Origin: Owenia fusiformis
Lineage: Eukaryota; Annelida; Polychaeta; Sabellida; Oweniidae
NCBI GenBank assembly: GCA_903813345.2
Contig: CAIIXF020000010.1
Span: forward strand, 28,234,425 to 28,298,424
Length of the DNA: 64,000 nt
Direction: 5' to 3'
This document shows positions 11,966 to 22,643 of the stretch, one piece after another; the stretch's first letter is position 1, and each line of letters begins with the position of its first letter. The notes under the pieces are model-generated. The model made no database searches, had not been told where the DNA came from, and saw nothing but the letters and a program-made list of their open reading frames with translations. The translations under genes and the position numbers were made by a program.

Positions 11966-13195
11966 AACAAATATGCCAGCCTTATAAGTCAATGTTCTGA
12001 AATATGGTGACAATATTTTTATCAAGATGCCGGACTTACGAGTTTTCACAAATTTTGGCAAAATTCGGCCGATCGAGTCTCATGTCCCTTAATGAACTAG
12101 AATGTAACGGTTGATCGGCTTTCATATTTTCTACATTATGTAATAAGATATTCAAAAAAAATACTAAATATGAAACTTACTCTCCTTGATTTTTCCTTGT
12201 CTGCACTAAATACTATGTCACCAAATGCATCTGTGTCTACTGGAATGGTGTGGGTTTTAGGATCCCATTTTGTAGGCTGTTCGTGTGGCGATTCACCTTC
12301 TATAGAATGGCTAAATGAGACTACGTTTTCTTGTACATTCTGGTCATTTGAGACTGCGATGTTCTCTTTAAGATGTTGGTCATCCAAAAGTCCACTCTCT
12401 TGTTGATGCTGTTCATTTGAGAGTCCACTCTCTTGTTGATGCTGTTCATTTGAGAGTCCACTCTCTTGTAGATGCTGTTCATTTGAGAGTCCACTCTCTT
12501 GTAGATGCTGTTCATTTGGATGTTTAGGGCTATTTTGGATTACGTCCTCATGAATATTATCTTTGCAAGTCGGGTGATCAGATGTAGTCTCACCACATTG
12601 ACAATATTCCTCTCCGTCTAGATAACTGACTCCGGGAGGCACCCGAATGACTGGAGACTTGACAATATTGATGGACTGGCGTCTCTTGGAGTTTTAACAG
12701 ACCCATTGTGGCGAACCCTTTATCACACTGAGATCTACCTCGTCCTAAAAAGGAATTGTATGATTGATTTTATTTGTTTTCTTTTATCCACGGATAGGGC
12801 GTTAGCAAAATTTTGCCCACCGGGATCAAATTAGACGATTAATACGAACGATGGACAATATGTGCGGTCTTCTAAGCAGCTTCCGAAGTGTTAACTTTGG
12901 AAAAGACACCGTTAACTCAAGTCCACAGAGCATTGCAATAGTGTATCCTGACCAAAGGGTTACAAAACAGACTATTAAAGATGGGAATGAATAAAAACAA
13001 AGGCACCGACCATCAGTGGTGTTAGACATAATCCAAGTTGCTGCTATTTACTTAATTATATTGAAATTGTGATTTCTGTTAAACAAAGTATTCATCAGGG
13101 ATTTATTGGAAAGGCTAGTTCATAGTACTATGTACTTGGTTACATAGGAATGAAAACGAATATACGTTACATATCACCATTCATATTGCTTAAGA
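11966..13195. repeat. Segmental duplication of 8247-9705 (TRPM exon plus flanks)
   Basis: The similarity is not limited to the exon. Intron sequence 3' of the exon (8247-8450 against 11966-12175) and 5' of it (9115-9370 and 9535-9705 against 12760-13190) also matches, with small indels. The segment 9,372-9,535 of the first copy is missing from the second. The copies are in direct orientation about 3.7 kb apart, with a cluster of hairpin MITEs between them. This is a tandem duplication made before, or split by, the MITE insertions. Confidence 0.85.
12181..12744 (-). pseudogene. Duplicated TRPM N-terminal exon with in-frame stop (pseudo-exon or poison exon)
   Basis: A second copy of the 8458-9099 exon, 564 nt (also divisible by 3). 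It encodes DEVDLSVIKGSPQWVC, then a TAA stop (12694-12696) where the intact copy has a Tyr codon, then an otherwise open frame to WDPKTHTIPVDTDAFGDI. The conserved Cys in RRQC is Ser here. Acceptor (12745-12746) and donor (GTAAGT reading down from 12180) are both intact. The 11-aa repeat block is more homogeneous (NEQHLQESGLS, about four copies). It lies 5' of the intact copy in the transcription direction. It may be skipped, act as a poison exon, or be dead. Confidence 0.85.
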
Positions 13196-13404
13196 ACTTA
13201 AATATACAATAATAACAAAAAATTATTTTGATTCTGATTCTGATTTATATGTTGTGCAGATATGGAACACGCTCAGTAACGAATTCAAAAACATCAACTA
13301 ACTTCTGTTTAAACACAAACACAAATTTTCTTATATCAATTCTTTGTGCTCATATTCCTTATACGTATTACCCAATAGACTTTCAAAATTGTCAAAACGT
13401 CCTT

Positions 13405-13745
13405 GTCAATATATTATTTTCGTCAATAAAACCTGAAAACTAAGGAAACAAAAGACCACAGTGTCGTAATATATGGAAATCCGTGTACAATATGAATATA
13501 TGATTGCGCTTTGGTCTTGTGATTAGTTATTTTTTCGGTTTGATTGACGAAAATAAAATATTGAAATGCAGTATATAAACATAGTCTATATCCAATAGAT
13601 TGAATCTTGAGAATTCAGTCTATTGATCATCAATGTCCCTCGTGTGGGAAAACAGGAAATTTTCTGCACAAAATTATCAATTCTAGGAAGCTTCACTTCC
13701 CAAAAATAAACATTACAACAATTCAATTAAAGCTTCCCCAAACCA
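13405..13745. mobile_element. Degenerate MITE fragments
   Basis: 13405-13565 holds diverged inverted arms (TTTTCGTCAAT and ATTGACGAAAA) related to the 9805-10197 hairpin. 13581-13745 starts with TAGTCTATATCCAATAGA and contains CACAAAATTATCAATT and ATAAACATTACAA, so it is the left half of another copy of the 11 bp target duplication family, cut off by the next element. Confidence 0.6.
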
Positions 13746-13777
13746 CAATAAATATGTGTCGGGTAGAGTCACCTATC

Positions 13778-14090
13778 ACTGGCGGATTAGGGGGGGGGGT
13801 GGGCCTGGGGGCCCGGGCCCCCCCCCCTTGGGTGGGCCCAGAAAAAAAACTGGGCCCAAAAAATTTTTTGGGCCAAACAAGGCCTTCAGGCCCCAAAAAG
13901 TGGGCCTTTTAAGGCCTTATTTTATAATTTCAGGCCAAATTTTGAAGAAAATGGGCCTCAAAATTTCAAAATTTGGGCCCACTTTGGGATTTTAGGGGCC
14001 CAAAATTTTTTTCCGCGCAAGTGCGGACGTTTTTTTCTCGGACCTGAAATTTGCCCCCACCCCCCTTGTTGGTTCCTGGATCCGCCCCTG
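13778..14090. mobile_element. G-rich non-autonomous element with CACTGGCGGAT / ATCCGCCCCTG ends (hAT-like)
   Basis: Left end CACTGGCGGATTAGG followed by a G run. The interior is of GGGCC/GGCCT repeats (GGGCCCAGAAAA, AAGTGGGCCTTT). Right end CCTGGATCCGCCCCTG after a C run. Interspersed elements with a GGCGGATCCAGG terminus are widespread in animals and usually placed with hAT. A CCTAT sequence flanks both ends. A second member starts at 59617. The 101 and 79 aa open frames here are composition artefacts. Confidence 0.65.
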
Positions 14091-14194
14091 CCTATAGTAG
14101 CTGATCTGCGATGATAACATTGGTTGAAAGAGATTCTAGAACATTCAGAAATTGCAATTGTTAGTCATGGCACATGATTAGTAAGTAAATATCA

Positions 14195-14290
14195 TCGTTA
14201 GTATGTATTCAACAGACTGACTTAGAATATTTCCAACCAAATTTCAAATAAATACCAGACTAGTAGAGGATATAGTCAAGAGGATATAAC
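14195..14290. mobile_element. Short relic of the 11 bp target duplication MITE family
   Basis: TAGTATGTATTCAACAGACTGA on the left and GAGGATATAGTCAAG on the right match the two ends of copies A and B. The middle is missing, leaving about 95 bp, so it is an internally deleted copy. Confidence 0.55.
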
Positions 14291-14423
14291 AAGGACTGAC
14301 TTTCAAGCGGTATAAACGCCACAAGAGCCGAAATGTTGAAATAGCTCAAAACAAAGGGGGGCTGACATTGTCATTAATCATGTTGAAGGAAATGATGTCG
14401 CAGCTAAAACATGGGGGCAGGCG

Positions 14424-14797
14424 TAGTCTATATCCAATAGACTGAATCTCTCATCATATCCCTCTCGTGTGTAAAAAAATATTTATGCACAAAATTATCA
14501 ATTTTTGGAAGCTTGACTTCCCTTAAATAAACATTATATCAATTCAATCAAGTAGTAAGGTTCAATTAAAGGTACCCAGTTAAATGCTATAAAATTGACA
14601 TAGCATATTGTCAAGCGGAAATAAAGCTAGGGGAAGTAACAAATAGGCTAATTAATTTACCCAAATTGGCCATTTTGAATGGCACTTCCTATGTAAACAA
14701 ATATTTTTCAGTCCTAGATTTTAACATATGTGGGCTATAGTCTGAATATTTTTATTCCAAATTTTCAAAAGAACTCAGACTAAATAGGATATGGTCT
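14424..14797. mobile_element. Non-autonomous TIR element, copy B (about 11 bp target duplication)
   Basis: 374 bp with ends TAGTCTATATCC and GGATATGGTCT, flanked by GGGGGCAGGCG (14413-14423) and AGGGACAGGCG (14798-14808), 9 of 11 identical. The interior is collinear with copy A (CACAAAATTATCAATT, GCATATTGTCAAGCGGAAAT, GGCCATTTTGAATGGCACTT). Confidence 0.75.
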
Positions 14798-14808
14798 AGG
14801 GACAGGCG

Positions 14809-16411
14809 GTTGAACCCTAGTTCAGAGCTAATTCAACTGTCTTGGAGGACATCAGAGAAACAACAATGGAAGTGTGTCCACAAGGTACCCTTTGCTTCTC
14901 AATATTTTGCCAAGAATGACCATAAAGAAAACAGTTTGGCAATCCCAGATCAACAAGTATGTGAACAATAGCCTGAAAAGAGAGATTCCCTCAATGGAAA
15001 ATGTTTCCTTCATTTCTTATAATACAGTCAACTTTGCATCTACAAAGGGAAGAACCATTCCCTTCGACGACATGCTGCGATCCATATACGATCAAATCAT
15101 ACGATTGCCGAATTATCAGTACATTTGATTTGCGAACGAGGCATTTTCTTTGTATTACGTCCGCCCTTGATATGAGCAAAAAGTGATACTAAAGGAATTG
15201 AATTGTGGTTGAATATGAAATAAAGCAAAAATAAAAAACGTTTTTATGCGACTAGATTACACCATAGAGTCATACCCCCTAGATACAATCACCACATAAA
15301 TGTATACCCACGTCCACTGATCTGGTTTCAGACGTGTAGCTTAACAGAAAATTTTCTTAACCGTGTACTTGAGCGTGAACTTACGCGTTCCTGTTCGCGG
15401 TTTGCATTTGGACGTGTAGCTTAACCTCTCTAATATCAAATTCAAATTGGACCTGATATAAAAGATGTCGCCATTTGTTAAAATTTCAGTTATTTAACAC
15501 TGGACAAAGTAGTTCGCCCTACAGGTTGAAACACTGGACATTGAAACAATTTTGTTGGCCAAGTAAAAGTCAGAAATATTGTACACATAATTTACCAATA
15601 AAAATGGTCTTGGTTAAACGAACGAAATGCACTAAACGAACTGTTATGTAGATTGTGAGTTGGAATCAACTGGTTCCATGAAAGACATTGTACCATGCAG
15701 TGTGTTCAATGAAGGTGCAAATTGTGCAGATTTAATAAAGAGTGCTTGTATATAAAATCAAAACGGTAACCTATACGTATCAGTCGCCTATATACAAATG
15801 CCTGCAGTTACCTCACTTAAAAAACTTTCTGTTCACGGTTACGATGTGAAAAACCTGCAAGCTTAAACTCTCAATATATCTATCAATAACCCCGTTTGTG
15901 TTCACGTACGTTGGTTTAAATTGCCACTTTCTCTTTTTATGTTGGATCATACTTTACAAGTAAAATCCATAAGACTAAAGAGCATTCCAATTTCTAAAAA
16001 CAAATCTTAAAGAGCTTTCCGTATGACTTTGAGCATGCTTTTTGGGGTTTAAAATGACATTTTTGCCATTTTCTCTGTGTCTAGATCATTATCTTGGTAT
16101 ATTTGAAAGTGCCAAATCTTTTCTTTCGTGTTATGAATCACCATTTCCAATATTATACTAATTTCGTTATATTCCTATTACTATACTAGTAGTGAACAAT
16201 GGAGTGACACAAAGTTATTTGCACCAAAGATAGGAGTGCAATATATAGTATCTTAGTATGTACGTGTATGTATGTACATGTATGTCAGTCAGTATTATGA
16301 GTGCATTTTTAGGGGATCTGCCATTGCATGTCCTCTTCGAGCGATACGTAATGCGTTTCATTTAACATTGATATAAAATTTGCAGTTTCTTTCCTTAAGA
16401 TATAGAAATCG
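14809..16411. other. No gene recognised; relic foldback ends near 15340-15435 and 15831-15880
   Basis: Open frames here are short and show no family signature. GTAGCTTAACCTCTC (about 15416) and TGTTCACGGTTACGATGTGA followed by CAAGCTTAAACTCTC (15831-15875) are diverged relatives of the arm ends of the large foldback at 53013-54013. Confidence 0.4.
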
Positions 16412-16654
16412 TCTGGCGTCTTTCCTCGTGGTGACAATGATTTGGGATACCACGTGTCACTTCCATTGGCTTTATTTCAAAGCAGTACGAAAAGTATCGC
16501 AGCAGATTTCGGACAGTCATCTTAATGTTGGATTTTGTCTGTTTTATGACTGTCTGAAATCTGTTGCGATACTTTCCGTGCTCCTTTAAAATAAAGCCAA
16601 TGGAAGTGACACGTGGTATCCCAAATCATTGTCACCACGAGGAAAGACGCCAGA
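16412..16654. repeat. Near-perfect long hairpin (109 bp arms, 25 nt loop)
   Basis: Arm 16412-16520 is the reverse complement of 16546-16654 with only about six mismatches; the outer 60 bp look perfect. It starts TCTGGCGTCTTTCC and ends GGAAAGACGCCAGA. No protein coding sense. It is either a recent hairpin MITE or a transcribed long hairpin. Confidence 0.85.
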
Positions 16655-16689
16655 AGATTAAATTTTATGACGGAATACTCTAAACTTTA

Positions 16690-17222
16690 ACGCAATCAAT
16701 GTCACGGCCAGCACAATAAAATGTTACGTCAACACAATCAATGTCACAACCAGCACAATAAAATGTTACTTCAACACACTCAATGTCACGACCAGCACAA
16801 TAAGAGATAATTTCAAAACAATCAATGTCACGACCAGCACAATAAGAGTTAATTTCAAATCAATCAATGTCATAATTACAGATAATTTCAACACAAGCAA
16901 TGTCATAATTACAGATAATTTCAAAACAATCAATGTCACAATTACAGATAATTTCAACACAATCAATGTCACAATTACAGATAATTTCAAAACAATCAAT
17001 GTCACAATAACAGATAATTTCAAAACAATCAATGTCACAATTACAGATAATTTCATAACAATCAAAGTCACAATTACAGATAATTTCAAAACAATCAATG
17101 TCACAATTACAGATAATTTCATAACAATCAAAGTCACAATTACAGATAATTTCATAACAATCAAAGTCACAATTACAGATAATTTCATAACAATCAAAGT
17201 CACAATTACAGATAATTTAAAA
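16690..17222. repeat. Minisatellite, 42 bp units degrading to 33 bp units
   Basis: The first units are 42 bp (AATGTCACGACCAGCACAAT start). From about 16,860 the unit is 33 bp (AATGTCACAATTACAGATAA start), equal to the 42 bp unit without the 9 bp GACCAGCAC. Because both lengths are multiples of 3 an artefactual 164 aa minus-strand frame stays open (KLSVIVTLIVM repeats). Confidence 0.9.
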
Positions 17223-17454
17223 ACAAAGGGAGAATCAGATCTAGCGAGCAAGCTAAACAAAAAAGTGTTTCTATTTTAAAATATTCTTAGCTCATATCTT
17301 TCCTTGTCATGTCTTTTTTCTAAAAGTCTCTAAACTGCATACTTTATTTCAGGAAAATTTACAATAGGGTCTTATTTTATATAATTAGTGTTCAATTTTT
17401 ATTATTTGGGGGATTTAAACACAATTACTGTCATGATCAGAAAAACTCCAGAAA
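17223..17454. other. Non-repetitive spacer between the two related minisatellites
   Basis: AT-rich, with no recognised feature. Confidence 0.5.
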
Positions 17455-18200
17455 AACTTAATACAATTAATGTAACGACCAGCACAATTACGGATAATTT
17501 CAACAGAATAAATGTCACGGCCAACACAATTACATAAAATTTCTACACAATCGATGTCACGACCAGCACAGTCACATGTAACTTCAGCACAATCGATGTC
17601 ACGACCAGCACAGTCACATGTAACTTCAGCACAATCGATGTCACGACCAGCACAGTCACATGTAACTTCAGCACAATCGATGTCACGACCAGCTCAGTCA
17701 CATGTAACTTCAGCACAATCGATGTCACGACCAGCACAGCCACATGTAACTTCAGCACAATCGATGTCACGACCAGCACAATTACAGGTAACTTCAGCAC
17801 AATCGATGTCAGGACCAGCACAGTCACATGTAACTTCAGCACAATCGATGTCACAACCAGCACAGTCACATGTAACTTCAGCACAATCGATGTCACGACC
17901 AGCACAGTCACATGTAACTTCAGCACAATCGATGTCACGACCAGCACAGTCACATGTAACTTCAGCACAATCGATGTCACGACCAGCACAATTACAGGTA
18001 ACTTCAGCACAATCGATGTCAGGACCAGCACAGTCACATGTAACTTCAGCACAATCAATGTCACGACCAGCACAATTACAGGTAACTTCAGCACAATCGA
18101 TGTCACGACCAACACAATTACAGGTAACTTCATCACAATCGTTGTCACGACCAGCACAATCACAGGTTAGTTCAACACAATCCTGTATAGCACAATTAAT
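17455..18200. repeat. Minisatellite, 42 bp unit, about 17 copies
   Basis: Unit ACTTCAGCACAATCGATGTC then ACGACCAGCACAGTCACATGTA. It alternates between CAGTCACATGTA and CAATTACAGGTA subtypes. It keeps long open frames in three of six frames (a 14-aa unit of the form SAQSMSRPAQSHVT on the plus strand, and KLHVTVLVVTSIVL and Cys-rich units on the minus strand), as expected for any stop-free repeat whose unit is a multiple of three. No start context, signal peptide or splice context supports a gene, so I do not call a CDS. Confidence 0.9.
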
Positions 18201-20200
18201 GTCACAACTTAACCGCTTGTAACCTAACACAATGGAGCAGTGTCATCAACTGAAATCACTTATCATTCTAAACATAATATCTGCAATATATACTGATTTT
18301 ACTGATTTGGATTGTACGTTTATTGTCTCTGAATTGTATTGTTGAAGGAGATATGCTTGTTACATCGATGTTTTATGACAATCTCGATTTTCACATACTT
18401 GAGGTTTAATATTTAATACGTTGATACTGAGTTATAATTTTAACTTTTCTCTGTCTTACTGGTAAATATGAAAATAATTTGTATACAATTTAGACATTTA
18501 TGCAAATACTTCTTCAGGATTTAATATTTTTGCTTAGTGATAACGCCAAAATAGCGATTAATTAAGCTCCCTTGTAGATAACGTATCACGAAGAATAATA
18601 TTTTTACCATATATTACTGAGCTGTTTATCTAACGAGCTTTGAAGTCCAAAGATTTCACCTTTATCGGTTTCTATATATTCCAATCTTTCGACGTAAGCG
18701 ACCTAGCATTCTACAGTAGCTCGGGTGTGATATTTGTTTTTCTAATTTAAATTATTTAAATCATTCCTTGTCTTAAATATATCGTATAAATGAAGTAAAC
18801 GTTAAGATTTATTTCGTTCTATTGGATTATCACGAACGGGAAACGTGGCTGCAAAATTGAAAACAGATTTTGATCGAATTTTAAACGATGATTTGAAAAC
18901 TATGGAATATTTGACTTTTGATATATGAGATGACTTTCTTTTAGGACAAAAAATATATCATCAACTTTCTATGGATACAACAAAAATGTAACAGGTATGT
19001 GTTTACTGATTTTATTATACAGTTCAGAAAAGTAAGATACAGTTTAGAATTTTCATTTTGAAAATGACATTTATGATTCGCATTATTATCAAAAAGTATA
19101 TATGAAATAAATGATTAATTTAGCAAAAGTGATTTAGTGAATTAAAGGTCCATTTTACCCACCATCTCAGTATGCATATTGTTGATAAACTATGGTGCAA
19201 ATAGAATCAACTGTTTGTAAGGTATTTTGGAAATACGTTACCATAAATGAAATTCACCAAACCGTACCTTTTCGTATTTTTTACACTAGCCAACACTCAC
19301 ACCAATATTGTAAGATGCTATATCAAAATATTCAGCTATTTTAGGCTTAGAAAAGGAACTTATTTTTGTATATTTTGTTGACAATCCAAATGTGTAATTT
19401 TTATAAAGATTTAGGTTACGTCATTTGTATTTCATTAAGTTCGCTCTTCTAACCCACAATTGCCTCTGTTAATGGCTGAAAACCTTATCAAAGAAAAGCA
19501 TCATTATATAAGGGTTATAAGGATTTATTTTCAAACTGATGCTTAGTCGGTACAGGGGTTGAGTTCTAAGAGACATGTTTAGGTGGATTTGCACGATATA
19601 CAAGTATCTACTTTTATATATAAGAGTCGTATCAAATAAATGTGTCAGTCATATACTACAAGTATACGAATTCTATCTGGGATTGTATGGAGAGTAAATT
19701 GATAAGTCTATCTAGACAATGCGTCGTAAACCTGTACATCGGTGTGAAATACAATACAATATGTGGCAAGAAGCTGATCATCTGCAACGCACCGATGTTA
19801 TGTAAAATTACATTAAAATAGGTAATTTTAAGGTTGTAATTACCCGATGGAGACACTAATAAGGGTTACCGTAGATACCACACGGTAATGCGTTACTAAA
19901 ATTACCTCTCATAAAGGGTAACTTTAAGTGGTAAACGACGGTTTAAGCTTACGAAATAATTGGACACCCCTCTGTATACTAAGATTCACTCAGTAAAAAC
20001 CAAAGAACAGTTTGCCAAGCTCGAACCCTTCTGTGCGTCTAGCCACAGTTATATGACTTTGATGCTCGTATCGAATCCCCAGGGCAAACCTTTGTCGATA
20101 GAGTTCTTAATAGGGAGAATCTTCAACAACATTGTGAAGATTTACTGAGAAACGTTGAGACAAACCCTTGTATTTGTTATGTTTGGGGAGGTTAATCTAG
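18201..20200. other. No gene recognised
   Basis: AT-rich intergenic sequence. Around 19,795-19,930 there are short mirrored GGTAATTTTA / TAAAATTACC type segments. No coding exon or RNA gene can be supported. Confidence 0.4.
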
Positions 20201-22262
20201 CCTTTGGGCATATGAGGTTTAGGTGAAGGAATAAATGAAGTTTAGATGAGGCAACGTATTAAATTTAAGTGGGGCAGTGTGTAAAGTGTAAGTGGCGCAA
20301 TGTTTAAAGTGTATACGTTAAAGTGAGGCAATATATCAATTTTAGGTGAGGAAATATATTATACGTTTAGGAGGGGCATTTTAGTAACTTTAGGTAAGGC
20401 AAAATACTAAGTTAGGCGAGGCAATATAGTAAGTTTAGGTTGGGGATATATTAAGTTTAGGTGAGGCAATATATTTAGTTTAGTTGGGGCAATGTATGAA
20501 GTTTAGGTGGGGCAATATATTACGTTAGGTGGGGCAATATATTAAGTTGGGTGAGGCAATATGTTAAGTTCGATCAGGTGGGGCAATATATTAAGTTTAT
20601 GTGAGGCAATGTATTAAGTTTAGGTTGGGTGTTATATTAAGTTTAGGTGGGGCAATATATTTAGTTTAGGTGAGGCAATATATTAAGTTAGGCGAGGCAA
20701 TATAGTAAGGTTAGGTTGGGGATATATTAAGTTTAGGTGAGGCAATATATTACGTTAGGTGGGGCAATATATTAAGTTGGGTGAGGCAATATGTTAAGTT
20801 CGATCAGGTGGGGCAATATATTAAGTTTATGTGAGGCAATGTATTAAGTTTAGGTTGGGTGTTATATTAAGTTTAGGTGGGGCAATATATTTAGTTTAGG
20901 TGAGGCAATATATTAAGTTAGGCGAGGCAATATAGTAAGGTTAGGTTGGGGCAATGTATGAAGTTTAGGTGGGGCAATATATTACGTTAGGTGGGGCAAT
21001 ATATAAAGTTGGGTGAGGCAATATGTTAAGTTCGATCAGGTGGGGCAATATATTAAGTTTATGTGAGGCAATGTATTAAGTTTAGGTTGGGTGTTATATT
21101 AAGTTTAGGTGGGGCAATATATTTAGTTTAGGTGAGGCAATATATTAAGTTAGGCGAGGCAATATAGTAAGGTTAGGTTGGGGATATATTAAGTTTAGGT
21201 GAGGCAATATATTACGTTAGGTGGGGCAATATATTTAGTTTAGGTGAGGCAATATGTTAAGTTCGATCAGGTGGGGCAATATATTAAGTTTATGTGAGGC
21301 AATGTATTAAGTTTAGGTTGGGTGTTATATCAAGTTTAGGTGAGGCAATATATTTAGTTTAGGTGAGGCAATATATTAAGTTAGGCGAGGCAATATAGTA
21401 AGTTTAGGTTGGGGATATATTAAGTTTAGGTGAGGCAATATATTTAATTTAGTTGGGGCAATGTATGAAGTTTAGGTGGGGCAATATATTACGTTGGGTG
21501 GGGCAATATATTAAGTTAGGTAAGGCAATATGTTAAGTTCGATCAGGTGGGGCAATATATTAAGTTTATGTGAGGCAATGTATTAAGTTTAGGTTGGGTG
21601 TTATATTAAGTTTAGGTGAGGCAATATATTTAGTTTAGGTGAGGCGATATATTAAGTTTAGGTGAGGCAATATAACAAGTTTAGGTGTGGCAATATATTA
21701 AGTTAGGTGAGGCAATATATTAAGTTCAGGTGAGGCAATATAATAAGTTTAGCTGAGTCAATATATCAAGTTTATGTGTGGCGATATATTAAGTTAGGTG
21801 AGGCAATATATTTAGTTTAGGTGAGGCAATATATTAAGTTTAGGTGTTGCAATATATTTAGTAAGGTGAGGCAATATATTAAGTTTAGGTGAGGCAATAT
21901 ATTTAGTTTAGGTGAGGCAATATAATAAGTCTAGGTGAGGCAATATAATAAGTCTAGGTGAGGCAATATATTAAGCTTAGATGTTGCAATATATTTAGTA
22001 AGGTGAGGCAATATATTAAGTTTAGGTGGGACAATATATTACGTTCGGTCAGGCAATATAATAAATCTAGGTGAGGCAATATATTAAGCTTAGGTGGGGC
22101 AATATATTTAGTTAGGTGAATATATTAAGTTCAGGTGGGGCAATATATTAAGTTTCGGTTTGGCAATATATTAAGTTTAAATAGGGCAATATATTAAGTT
22201 TAGATGGGGCAATATATTTAGTTTAGGTGAGGCGATATAATAAGTTTAGGTGGGGCAATATA
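20200..22262. repeat. 2 kb minisatellite of about 23 bp (TTAAGTTTAGGTGAGGCAAT) with 231 bp higher-order units
   Basis: About 85-90 variants of a 23 bp monomer, diverged at the edges. The marker variant containing TTCGATCAGGTGGGG recurs at about 20571, 20801, 21033, 21264 and 21540, so ten monomers form a higher-order unit of 230-232 bp (the last interval is 276). It ends about 380 bp before the start codon of the Mcr-like gene, inside its presumed 5' UTR intron or promoter. Confidence 0.9.
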
Positions 22263-22643
22263 CAACGTTTGCATAAAACAAATCAAATCCATTTGAATAT
22301 GATCACTGATCAATCGAAATGTAATTATTTGCAACTTTTGTCACGTCTGACTTTTTGACACCATCCTATTGACACCTCTTATCAACCGCTGTGGTAATAC
22401 ACATTGAATTTATAATAAACATGAAATAGATATCAATTTTTTCAAATGAGAACCCTTCCTCCTATTTGAGTAAATAAAATATGAACTTGTTGCAAAAGCA
22501 CAGTATCAGTGTATGTAAATACTTAAAGTATTCTTATCATAAAATCTCGTAAAAGACAATCCCTGTTGAAACGAGAACTCTGGATCTTTAATTTTTGTTG
22601 ATTCCTGATCATTCTTATATTTTTCAATTTCAGTTGCGCCAAA

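Noticed and set aside
13607-13995. Gly/Pro-rich open frames
   Set aside because: Produced by G and C runs of the CACTGGCGGAT-type element.
16766-17260. 164-aa repeat protein on the minus strand
   Set aside because: Explained by the 33 bp minisatellite; no independent coding evidence.
17512-18222. 236-aa repeat protein (SAQSMSRPAQSHVT units)
   Set aside because: The 42 bp minisatellite is stop-free in three frames on both strands; there is no signal peptide, flanking exon or non-repeat conserved part.
20200-22262. CRISPR-like array
   Set aside because: The units are contiguous 23 bp minisatellite monomers without unique spacers in a eukaryotic genome.
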